The notes beneath the pieces are model-generated. The model did no database searches and had not been told where the DNA came from. It saw nothing but the letters and a program-made list of their open reading frames with translations. The position numbers were made by a program, and so were the translations under genes. Of a stretch of DNA of 64,000 nucleotides, positions 17,487 through 24,849 are shown piece after piece. This stretch comes from Caldilineaceae bacterium (lineage in GTDB: Bacteria > Chloroflexota > Anaerolineae > Caldilineales > Caldilineaceae), in NCBI GenBank assembly GCA_022827195.1, contig JAJDTL010000019.1, positions 124,001-188,000 of the forward strand. The letters run 5' to 3'. The stretch's first letter is position 1, and each line of letters starts with the position of its first letter.

Positions 17487-17984
17487 GTGCGGCTGAATAT
17501 CATAGTGGAAGGACAGACCGAAGAGGCCTTTGTCAATCGGACCCTGAAGCCGCACTTGGGCAGCTTGCCTGTCGGAGTTAGCGTACGAGTTGCTACGACC
17601 AGAAAGACACGCGAAAAAATATACTGCGGCGGCCAGAGACCGATCGTTCACTTGGAGGCCGACTTGCGCGAGACCACTGCATGGGCGGATAGCAATGGTC
17701 AACGCTGGGCCTTTACCGACTCGAATGCCGGATCCCCTTTGTTTAACGATTGGTCCGATCTCGCGGATCTGGAAAACATTGACTGGCCCGCCGTGCAAGC
17801 CTGGTATTGGCAAGAACATAAACATGGGAAGCAGGCCGAATTCCTTATCGAACAACGGTTTCCATGGAACCTGGTCCAACGTGTCGGCGTCTTTTCAAGA
17901 CAGGTGCAAGACCATGTTGCCCGAAGCCTGTTGGCTTCTACCCACAGGCCGCCCGTCCAAGTTAGGACGAACTGGTACTATTGA
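17487..17984 (+). pseudogene. DUF4276-DarT chimera: N-terminal DUF4276 joined to C-terminal DarT
   Basis: The first ~47 residues (VRLNIIVEGQTEEAFVNRTL, continuing to VATTRKT) match the DUF4276 protein at 9869. The rest, from CGGQRPIVHLEADL, is the second half of DarT, the DNA ADP-ribosyltransferase toxin: RWAFTDSNAG, DLENIDWPAVQA and KQAEFLIEQRFPW with the catalytic-type Glu, ending in NWYY. The join is in frame, near GCGGCGG. The N-terminal NAD-binding part of DarT is gone, so toxin activity is unlikely. The DUF4276 start codon is also changed (ATG to ATC), leaving GTG 17487. DarG follows 17 bp downstream. Confidence 0.8.
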
Positions 17985-18001
17985 GGGCAGGGAGGGCCGC
18001 C

Positions 18002-19057
18002 ATGATTGAGTTCAAGACCGGCGACATCATTGCCGAAGAAGCGGAAGCGCTGGTAAACGCGGTCAACTGTGTCGGCGTCATGGGCCGCGGAATCGCCCTG
18101 CAATTCAAAAAATCCTTTCCCGAAAATTTCGAAGCTTACGCCGCCGCCTGCAAGCGCAATGAAGTGCAGCCGGGACAGATGTTTGTCTTCGAGACCGGAC
18201 AGCTGTTTCCCAACTACATTATCAACTTCCCAACCAAGCGCCACTGGCGCGGCAAAAGTCGCATGGAAGACATCGAAGCCGGTCTCGCCGCGTTAGCGCA
18301 GGAGATCAGGGAACGCGATATCCGCTCAATCGCCATCCCTCCACTCGGCAGCGGTTTGGGTGGACTGGACTGGTCGAAGGTACGCCTTCGAATTGAGTCA
18401 ATGTTGCGCGAATTCGATGATCTGAATGTGGTGGTATTCGAGCCGGGCGGTGGACCGTCCGACAAGCCGATCAACAAGCCAGGCGCTGTGCCCAAAATGA
18501 CGGCTGGACGGGCCGCGCTGGTCGGCCTGATGGACCGCTATATACGCGCCTTGCTGGACCCGTTCGTGACGCTGCTGGAAGTGCATAAGCTCATGTACTT
18601 CATGCAAGAGTCCGGCGAAAAGCTGCGACTCAGGTACCAGAAGGCGCCGTACGGTCCCTATGCCGAAAATCTGCGTCACGTGCTGCACGAGATCGAAGGA
18701 TACTTCATCTCCGGATACGCTGACGGCGGCGATTCACCCGCCAAGCAACTTGAGCTTGTTCCTGGCGCGATCGACGACGCGGAAAATTTCCTTGAAGACC
18801 ATCCAGCCACGCTCAAGCGCTTCAACAGGGTTGCCGATTTAGTCGAGGGTTTCGAGTCCTCATTCGGATTGGAGTTGCTGGCGACAGTCCATTGGGTTGC
18901 CGCGGAAAGCCCCTCTGCGACTGCAGAGGAAATCACTGCCGGCACATATATCTGGGATGAACGCAAGCGGCGGTTCTCAGAACGTCAGATAGGGCTGGCG
19001 CTTGATAGACTCAAAGAGCAGGGTTGGCTCGCGGACGATTCAGCGGCAGGTCCATGA
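18002..19057 (+). CDS. darG: DarG, macrodomain antitoxin of DarTG
   Basis: DarG reverses DarT's ADP-ribosylation of thymidine in DNA and also binds the toxin. The 351-residue protein has an N-terminal macrodomain: MIEFKTGDIIAEEAEALVNA then VNCVGVMGRGIALQFK, and PPLGSGLGGLDW for the phosphate-binding loop. From about residue 165 comes the DarG C-terminal domain (RYIRALLDPFVTLLEVHKLM). ATG 18002 has GGGAGGG upstream and is in operon order after the DarT remnant. The antitoxin is complete while its toxin is truncated, so the locus may now act only as protection against incoming DarT. Its stop overlaps an hsdR 5' fragment. Confidence 0.92.
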   Translation: MIEFKTGDIIAEEAEALVNAVNCVGVMGRGIALQFKKSFPENFEAYAAACKRNEVQPGQMFVFETGQLFPNYIINFPTKRHWRGKSRMEDIEAGLAALAQEIRERDIRSIAIPPLGSGLGGLDWSKVRLRIESMLREFDDLNVVVFEPGGGPSDKPINKPGAVPKMTAGRAALVGLMDRYIRALLDPFVTLLEVHKLMYFMQESGEKLRLRYQKAPYGPYAENLRHVLHEIEGYFISGYADGGDSPAKQLELVPGAIDDAENFLEDHPATLKRFNRVADLVEGFESSFGLELLATVHWVAAESPSATAEEITAGTYIWDERKRRFSERQIGLALDRLKEQGWLADDSAAGP

Positions 19058-19170
19058 CCACCGACACCCCCGAACAGGGCCTCGAAGAACGCATCTGCAC
19101 CCCGCCCACCGGCCACCCCTGCCAACCCAGCCGCGCCCACACCATCGCCAAACGTCCGCCAAAACGCCTG
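19054..19170 (+). pseudogene. hsdR 5'-end fragment
   Basis: ATG 19054 begins MTTDTPEQGLEERICTPPTG then HPC, matching the start of HsdR (MTTDTSELGLEALICIALTG, from 10557). The match fades after about 35 codons, where the CTCGT repeat block begins. It sits at the position hsdR would occupy after a cargo module, so it marks the right edge of a second hsdS-cargo-hsdR arrangement. Confidence 0.8.
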
Positions 19171-19188
19171 CGTCGCCGCCCTGCGTCA

Positions 19189-19442
19189 GAAATTTTTTTG
19201 CCCAATCTCTCGTAAACGCTCGTAGAACGCTCGTATAACTCTCGTACGAGCGCTCGTGAGTTGCGCAACCCATACATCCGCCGCAAGCACGCCTCCAGGC
19301 CTTCCTTGCCCACGCCTCCCCTCTGATCCCCAATCCAGTTGCCGAGTACCGGCGCACAGGGCATAATGTGTCCACGCCGGGAGGGAATCCGCCGCCATTA
19401 GCAAGGCGCGCCGGTCGCAGCGACCACCCGGCGGAGGTACGC
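19189..19442 (+). repeat. Repeat block, copy 2: CTCGT array and leader of AAA ATPase 3
   Basis: This is the counterpart of 14582-14840. CTCGT occurs at 19209, 19219, 19230, 19241 and 19253 with the same 10-11-11-12 spacing as copy 1; the fourth element is part of the palindrome CTCGTACGAG. An AT-rich stretch (AAATTTTTTT) precedes it. The array lies about 80 bp upstream of the promoter, where an activator or a silencing complex could bind. Confidence 0.8.
19339..19367 (+). promoter_or_regulatory. Predicted promoter of AAA ATPase 3
   Basis: TTGCCG (19339-19344) and CATAAT (19362-19367) are separated by 17 bp. The same two boxes with the same spacing are kept in copy 1 (14735-14763) although the spacer bases differ, which supports function. 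The 5' untranslated region would be about 70 bases, with GGAGG 5 bases before ATG 19443. Confidence 0.6.
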
Positions 19443-20687
19443 ATGCCCCAACCCACTCTGCGCAAACTGACCCTGAAGCGATTCCGCAGCCTGCCGGCCG
19501 CAGCCGTAGCGTTCGACAACCCCACCTTCCTCGTCGGACAGAACGGCTCCGGCAAGAGCAACTTCGCCGACGCATTCGCCTTCCTGGCCGAAGCCATGGC
19601 CTCCCCTCTGCAGGCCGTACTCTCGCGCCGCGGCGGTTTCTCCGCCACCGGCAACCGCGGCTCGGCCCGCGGGCGGCCCTCTAACATGGGACTCTCTGTC
19701 CTGCTGCAACAGCTGGACAACGACACCGCCGCGGCGCGCTACGGATTCGAGCTCAGCCCACTGAGCGGCTACGGATTCGAGATCCTGCGCGAGCAATGTA
19801 TCGTCGACCGGACCGACGGTTCGCGCGTCTGGTTCGACCGCTCGGGCCCCAACGCGGCCTGGCAGAGCAATGTTCGTTCCCTCGACCCGAACCTCGAGCC
19901 GAACGCCTTGGCTCTCCCGCTCGTGGGCGGCGACACCCGCTTTCAGCCCGTTCTGCGCTTTCTCTCCCGTATGCAGATCTGCCATATCGAACCGGCGAAG
20001 TTGCGCGATCCGCAGGACCCGGACGAGGGGGGGCGCCTATATCCCGATGGCAGCAACGCGGCCAGCGTGCTGCGCGAAATCCAAAGTGCCGCCCCCGACG
20101 ACTGGAATGATCTCCTTGGGCTTCTTAAGAGTATCGTCCCTCATACCTTCGACGTTCAGCCCGAGAGACACGGCAACAGACTTACCCTGGAGTTCGCTCA
20201 GGATTGGACGCTGAAGGAACCGGTCAAGTTCGAAGCCTTCAACATGTCGGACGGCACACTGCGCGTGCTGGGCCTGCTCGCCGCCGTATACCAGCGCCCT
20301 TCCCCTTCGCTCCTCGCCATCGAAGAACCGGAAGCCACCATCCACCCCGGCGCGCTCGCCACCGTCCTCGACGTCCTGCGCCATGCCGGGCGCTCGATGC
20401 AGGTGGTCGTGACCACCCACAACCCCGACATCCTCGACGCCGAATGGATCGAAGATCGACACCTCCGCATCGCCCAATGGGAGGAGGGAAAGACCGAGAT
20501 CTGTCCCGTCTCGCCCGCAGTGCGGCAGGCGCTGAGCGAGCGCCTGATGGGCGCGGGCGAGCTTCTCCGCGCCAACGCATTGACCCCGGCCGAGCTCTTC
20601 GACCAGGACCCGCGCCAAGCCGCACTCTTCCTCGAGGACGATCTGACGTGTAGATCCAGCCCATCGTTGAAGGCCATGGCGAAGTGA
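19443..20687 (+). CDS. AAA family ATPase (module 3)
   Basis: This is a 414-residue AAA_21-type ATPase, more distant from the other two. Walker A is GQNGSGKSNF, the signature region SDGTLRVLGLL, Walker B LLAIEEPEATIHP, and the switch TTHNPDILD. ATG 19443 is supported by GGAGG five bases upstream. The C-terminal residues after LEDD (TCRSSPSLKAMAK) arise because the frame reads through the start of a broken DUF4276 gene, so the natural C-terminus may have been altered. As in modules 1 and 2, the expected partner is a DUF4276 protein, but only its first codons remain. This ATPase is therefore probably unpaired. Confidence 0.82.
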   Translation: MPQPTLRKLTLKRFRSLPAAAVAFDNPTFLVGQNGSGKSNFADAFAFLAEAMASPLQAVLSRRGGFSATGNRGSARGRPSNMGLSVLLQQLDNDTAAARYGFELSPLSGYGFEILREQCIVDRTDGSRVWFDRSGPNAAWQSNVRSLDPNLEPNALALPLVGGDTRFQPVLRFLSRMQICHIEPAKLRDPQDPDEGGRLYPDGSNAASVLREIQSAAPDDWNDLLGLLKSIVPHTFDVQPERHGNRLTLEFAQDWTLKEPVKFEAFNMSDGTLRVLGLLAAVYQRPSPSLLAIEEPEATIHPGALATVLDVLRHAGRSMQVVVTTHNPDILDAEWIEDRHLRIAQWEEGKTEICPVSPAVRQALSERLMGAGELLRANALTPAELFDQDPRQAALFLEDDLTCRSSPSLKAMAK

Positions 20688-20722
20688 AGGCTGCGCCCGA
20701 ACTCCGGCGCCGCCTGCCAACG
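20648..20722 (+). pseudogene. 5' fragment of a DUF4276 gene
   Basis: In the frame offset from the ATPase gene, GTG 20648 is followed by TAG and then IQPIVEGHGEVKAAPELRRR, the typical opening of DUF4276 proteins with the acidic VEGHGE motif. The stop at codon 2 and loss of similarity after about 25 codons show that it is broken. Confidence 0.65.
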
Positions 20723-21204
20723 GCCTGTAGTGACGGGAGAGGACTACTGCGCCGCGCACACGCGGCAAGCTTTGCACGACCTGGCCCGCGGCAACGTCCT
20801 GCATCTCAAAGCCGATCTGCCCCGCACGGACAAAGACTTCGTCCAAGAGGTCCCGACCGACGTGCGCTTGCCAAAACAGACGCCGCCCGACGACGCAGCC
20901 CTGCTGTGGATTCCGATCACCAGGGAGCGCCTGCCCGCGCGGCTGCTCTACGCAGACGACTGTCCAGCCGCCAGGCGCACCGCCATCCGCATGTGCGCGC
21001 AAAAATGTGCCCGGCGCCTCGGCCTTCGTCTCTGGATCGAGCCGCCGCGCGGCAACCGCCCGCCGCCGGGTGGGAGGCGCGACCCGTCCCGCCCGTCTGT
21101 CCGACCGGGCAAGCCAAAAAGCTGAAATGTACGAAATCAGAGAGGGATGCGAAAAGTGGAAAGCAGGGCGAGCGTCGCCGCGCGCAAAACCGGCCCCCGC
21201 CCGC
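20723..21204 (+). other. Region with one unassigned ORF (20730-21125)
   Basis: The longest frame, 131 codons from 20730, includes VLHLKADLPRTDKDFVQEVP and ARLLYADDCPAARRTAIRMC, which look protein-like, but the last third is Pro/Arg-rich and typical of noncoding GC-rich DNA. I do not recognise a family. It may be debris from the DUF4276 gene's original neighbour or a small unknown gene. Confidence 0.3.
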
Positions 21205-22152
21205 TCAATCCAGCGCGTAGAACGCGGCCGCGTTGTCGTGCAGCAGCTTGCGCTGCTCCGCCTCGCTGCGGTCGGCGATGATCGCCCTCAGCGCCTCCGT
21301 CCACGAGCGGTACGTCGCCTCCGCGCCCAGCGTGCAGACCGGCCAGTCTCCGCCGAAGACGACCCGGTCGGGCCCGAAACTGTCGAGGCAGTGGTTCACC
21401 GCCGGCGCCAGATCCGCCGCGGTCCAGCCCGGCCGCGTGCGCGCCACGATGCCCGAAATCTTGCAGATCGTGTTCGGCAGCGCGGCCAGCGCCGCAATCC
21501 CGTCGCGCCACTGCTGCGCATCGTGCCAGAACGGATCGTCGCGGTCCCTGTGGTCCGCGATCGTCAGGTTGAAACCGTCCGCGTCGCCGTCGTCGCCTTC
21601 AGGCAGCTCCCCGCTGATCAGATAGGGATCGCCGTTGCCGCAATGGTCGAGCACAAAACGGGTCTCCGGGCACGTCTGCGCCAGCGTCACGCCGTCGCCC
21701 AGCTCCGACGGCCGCATGCACAGGTCGAAACAGAGCCCCAGCTCGCCCAGCAGCCGCGCATTCTCCACGAACTGCGGCGCAAGGCAGGTGCCCGCCGGCG
21801 TGCCCGGCCCGTGCAGCACCTGCCGCACACCCTTAATCACCGCGTGACCGGCAAAGTGCCGGATATAATCGCCGAACGCGCCCGAACCCATCGCCCCGCC
21901 GATCACCGCGCCCGTCGTCGGGTTGTCCTCCGCCGCGCACAGCGCAATCAGGTGCTCCGCCTCGGCCGGATGCTGCGCCGCCGCCACGTCCACCTCCATG
22001 TAGACCGTCTTCACCACGTTCAGCCCCGCCGTCGCCTCAAGATAGTCGCCGGTCACATAGCTCCGGTTCAGGCTCGGCGCCTCAGCCAGCCACGGCAGCT
22101 CGAACCGGTCCAGGTCCCACAGGTGTTGGTGCGTATCGATGATCGGAAGCAT
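21205..22152 (-). CDS. Amidohydrolase-family TIM-barrel hydrolase (COG3618, lactonase-like)
   Basis: This 315-residue protein of the amidohydrolase_2/COG3618 group includes enzymes that open sugar-acid lactones such as L-fucono- and L-rhamnonolactone. The N-terminus has the metal-binding THQHLWD (7-13). Later motifs are VLDHCGNGDP (about 186) and VVFGGDWPVC near the C-terminus, with the Asp of the last strand. The length is normal. With an enolase-superfamily dehydratase (30528) and an HpcH/HpaI aldolase (42372) in the window, a role in non-phosphorylating deoxy-sugar acid breakdown is plausible; the actual substrate is unknown. A heptad-type repeat lies just upstream of its start. Confidence 0.82.
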   Translation of the reverse strand: MLPIIDTHQHLWDLDRFELPWLAEAPSLNRSYVTGDYLEATAGLNVVKTVYMEVDVAAAQHPAEAEHLIALCAAEDNPTTGAVIGGAMGSGAFGDYIRHFAGHAVIKGVRQVLHGPGTPAGTCLAPQFVENARLLGELGLCFDLCMRPSELGDGVTLAQTCPETRFVLDHCGNGDPYLISGELPEGDDGDADGFNLTIADHRDRDDPFWHDAQQWRDGIAALAALPNTICKISGIVARTRPGWTAADLAPAVNHCLDSFGPDRVVFGGDWPVCTLGAEATYRSWTEALRAIIADRSEAEQRKLLHDNAAAFYALD

Positions 22153-22155
22153 TGG

Positions 22156-22195
22156 GAGTTTTGAGTTTCTGGTTTTGAGTTTTTAGTTGGTGACT
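22156..22195. repeat. Heptad (7-bp period) intergenic repeat
   Basis: Successive 7-mers of the form AGTTTCT, GGTTTTG, AGTTTTT fill the start of the gap upstream of the COG3618 gene. It is a member of the dispersed heptad family. Confidence 0.7.
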
Positions 22196-22257
22196 TCGGG
22201 CGTCGGGTTCAGGCCGCCACAGCGTTCCCGGTCCGCCCCTACCGTTCCTGGCCCCTG

Positions 22258-22300
22258 CAGTTACCGGCCACTGGCCACTAACCACTAGCCACTGCAGTTA
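22258..22300. repeat. Heptad repeat, CCACT form, reaching the DUF362 stop codon
   Basis: Successive 7-mers GGCCACT, AACCACT, AGCCACT are followed by GCAGTTA, whose TTA is the stop codon (TAA on the minus strand) of the DUF362 gene at 22298. This is the G/C form of the same 7-bp pattern. Confidence 0.7.
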
Positions 22301-23248
22301 AGCCGCCAGCAGCTGCGCCGCGTTCTCGACCCGCCACTGCAGCTGCTGCTCGGTCGTCTCGTGCGGCTTGAACTGCCGCGCCACCGACGCGATCGGAACG
22401 CCGCCGAGCAGCTCGATCTCGCTCAAATCGGCCGTGCCCATGCCCAGGTCGTGGGCGTAGCGCAGGAAGCCCAGCTCGAGCGGCTCGAAGCCCATCGTCT
22501 TGGCGATCACCGCGTCCGTCGCGAAGACGTCGGTGCCGGCCGCGGCGATGCCCATGTCGAGCCCGTCGCCGTTGCCCGGTCCGTTGCCCTCCATCGCGCG
22601 CGCACCGTCGATCACCGAAACGTCCGGCGCCATGAAGCGCGCCAGCCGCACCAGGTTGATGCTCATCGCCCGCGACTCATCCGGCACGCGCCGGTGGTCG
22701 TGCGTGGTGAAGCCGTGCATCTTGACCCGGTCCTGCCGGTAGATCGTGCCCATGATCATATTCTTAAGCGCCAGCGTGACCACGCAGGTGTCGTGCGTCT
22801 TGGGAATGGCGATCGAGATCGTGCACGGGCAGTCCAGCAGCGTGCGCGGCATGCGTGCGACCGTCTCGCTGCCGTCCGCCAGCACGATCGGCGTCGACGT
22901 CCACTCCGTCTCGCGGTGCAGGTCCAGCAGCCGCAGCGGGAGCGGGTACTCCTGTTCCAGCGCGTAGTAGCCGAAGTTGCGGTAGGCGTCCCAGGTATCG
23001 GCCGCGCCCCCCTCCGCGATCAGCACCTCGCGCGGCGGATTCGGCGTCGTCAGCAGAAAGTCGAGCACGCCCCGCAGCGCGTCCACGTGGCTGGACGCCA
23101 GCTGGTTCTCGCTGCTCAGAAAGTTCGGCTTCAGCATCACCTGTTCGGCGAGGCGCCCTTCCACCTCCCCGCGCACCAGCTCAAGCGCGTTGAAGACATT
23201 GGCGCGCCGGTCTCCGCCGTGTACGAGGCTGACTCGTGCTTTGGACAT
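22298..23248 (-). CDS. DUF362 domain-containing protein
   Basis: This 316-residue protein is typical of DUF362: VMLKPNFLSSENQLASSHVD (about 37-56), IAIPKTHDTCVVTLALKNMI with the conserved Lys and His, and VIDGARAMEGNGPGNG. Members of this family are sometimes fused to ferredoxin domains; this one has no Cys clusters, so no iron-sulfur centre is expected. The biochemical role is not established. AAGGAGG lies 7-8 bases upstream of the ATG on the minus strand. It is in line with the lactonase-like gene on the same strand, 145 bp apart, so co-transcription is possible. Confidence 0.85.
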   Translation of the reverse strand: MSKARVSLVHGGDRRANVFNALELVRGEVEGRLAEQVMLKPNFLSSENQLASSHVDALRGVLDFLLTTPNPPREVLIAEGGAADTWDAYRNFGYYALEQEYPLPLRLLDLHRETEWTSTPIVLADGSETVARMPRTLLDCPCTISIAIPKTHDTCVVTLALKNMIMGTIYRQDRVKMHGFTTHDHRRVPDESRAMSINLVRLARFMAPDVSVIDGARAMEGNGPGNGDGLDMGIAAAGTDVFATDAVIAKTMGFEPLELGFLRYAHDLGMGTADLSEIELLGGVPIASVARQFKPHETTEQQLQWRVENAAQLLAA

Positions 23249-23451
23249 GTATGGCCTCCTTGCGAACTGTCAGAGGTGAATGGCTGTGTCAGTGGGTGTT
23301 ATTGGATGAGTGTACTTCCGGTTGTGTGTGGTGTCAATAGTGCGGGAGAAGAGGATGTAAGTCGTAATTGAAGATGAGAAGGGAACGCTCTACCCAAATA
23401 CTTACCCCCCGGCATAGAGAAGAGATTGACCTAATTTGAAACAGTGAAAAC

Positions 23452-23480
23452 TTGATAAATCTCTCTATCTATGGTAGATT
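23452..23480 (+). promoter_or_regulatory. Predicted promoter of the SIR2-HerA-KTSC operon
   Basis: TTGATA (23452-23457) and TAGATT (23475-23480) are separated by exactly 17 bp in an AT-rich gap between the divergent DUF362 gene and the SIR2 gene. The ATG at 23596 would follow a leader of about 110 bases. No clear operator was seen. Confidence 0.55.
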
Positions 23481-23595
23481 CTGGATTCGCTGTGCCAAGT
23501 CAGGTCAGGCACTGAAGCAGGCAAATTATCGCTCACATCAAGAATTCAGTGTCTATTGAGTACAGTGATTGTTTTATCAGGTCCTGGGTGAGTCT

Positions 23596-24849
23596 ATGCT
23601 GAACAATACAATTCATAATCCTGATCGTTACATGGCGGACTTGCGACAAATCCTTTCACAGGGCCGCAAACGAATTGGCCTTCTTATCGGTGCAGGTGCT
23701 CCAACTTCCATCCTGATTGATGGAGCCGGCAGCATAGTGAAGGACTGTGGCACCCCGCTGGTACCTGATGTTACCGGACTAACGAAAGCCGTGGTCAACG
23801 ATTTGAATGAGCGTGACAAGAAAATAATTGAACTTCTAAAACCAGAATTAACTGGACTCATCACCATAGAAACCATTCTGACCCAAGTTAGGAAACTCTC
23901 CCAGGCAATCGGAAGTGCGTTTGTTCATGGCTTGGATGCTCATGGCTACGATGCAATGGCTCAGCGCATTTGTGAAAAAATTGGAGAGTGTGTAGACGTA
24001 ACTCTTCCACAGAACACTAATCCGTTTTCTGAAGTTGCCTCTTGGATATCAGGCACGAGGAGGCTTCATTCCATAGAGATATTTACGCCCAACTATGACT
24101 TATTGATCGAAGAAGCCTTGGAGAGAGCACGTGCTCCATACTTCGATGGCTTCAGCGGTTCATACAGACCATTTTTTGACGCCGCAAGTGTCTCCACTGA
24201 TGTGCTTCCCCCGCGCTGGACTCGCTTGTGGAAGCTTCACGGCTCTCTCGGTTGGGAGATCTCGGGCGACACAGTCGTCAGGACAGGGAGCAGGCAAGCT
24301 ACCCAGCTCATTTACCCGGATCATCTCAAATACGATCAAATGACGAGGCAACCCTACTCCGCTCTATTCGAACGGCTACGTTCCTTCCTGACAAGCCCAG
24401 ATACACTTCTCTTATGTTCTGGTTTTTCGTTCCTCGACGCTCATATTTGCGCTGTGCTCGAAGAAGCAATGGCGGCGAACGCCCATTCTGCAATCTTTGC
24501 GTTCCAGTTCAATTCACTTGCTAAAGAGAAAGCAGTTACATCCCTAGCGCGGGCACGCCCCAATCTGAGCGTCTACGCACGCGACGGTGCAGTCATTAGC
24601 GGAGTTGATGGTCGGTGGGAGCCTGGTCAACCTCTTAATGAAGAATGGGAGCAAATCCGGCACACATTTTGGAAGCCCCGATTTGAGAGCAGAGATGGCG
24701 AATTTCTGCTGGGCGATTTCGCAAAGCTTGCTAGGTTCCTTGCGTTGACTCAGATGCAGAGGCTGGGACTTCCAAACGAAGGCTCAGACGATGGCTCAAA
24801 CGACGAAAGTGTTATCGAGCATGTTTCACCAATCAATCAGGAGGTCTGA
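23596..24849 (+). CDS. SIR2-domain protein (NADase-type effector of SIR2-HerA)
   Basis: This 417-residue protein has a SIR2-family Rossmann core: GLLIGAGAP (about 28-36), IFTPNYDLLIEEAL (about 162-175) with the conserved Asn and Asp, and LWKLHGSLGW (about 211-220) with the catalytic-type His. SIR2 proteins of this class in defence loci degrade NAD when activated. The following gene, a HerA ATPase, begins at the base after this stop, the layout of the known two-gene SIR2-HerA anti-phage system. ATG 23596 is preferred over the upstream TTG 23569; the site GGGTGAG is moderate. The C-terminal ~110 residues have no recognised domain. Confidence 0.9.
   Translation: MLNNTIHNPDRYMADLRQILSQGRKRIGLLIGAGAPTSILIDGAGSIVKDCGTPLVPDVTGLTKAVVNDLNERDKKIIELLKPELTGLITIETILTQVRKLSQAIGSAFVHGLDAHGYDAMAQRICEKIGECVDVTLPQNTNPFSEVASWISGTRRLHSIEIFTPNYDLLIEEALERARAPYFDGFSGSYRPFFDAASVSTDVLPPRWTRLWKLHGSLGWEISGDTVVRTGSRQATQLIYPDHLKYDQMTRQPYSALFERLRSFLTSPDTLLLCSGFSFLDAHICAVLEEAMAANAHSAIFAFQFNSLAKEKAVTSLARARPNLSVYARDGAVISGVDGRWEPGQPLNEEWEQIRHTFWKPRFESRDGEFLLGDFAKLARFLALTQMQRLGLPNEGSDDGSNDESVIEHVSPINQEV

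Noticed and set aside
14297..19364. Minus-strand frames at 14297-14824 and 19011-19364 sharing SRALVRELYERSTSVYERLG
   Set aside because: The shared peptide is the translation of the duplicated CTCGT array; the rest of the two frames is not similar protein. The repeat explains it.
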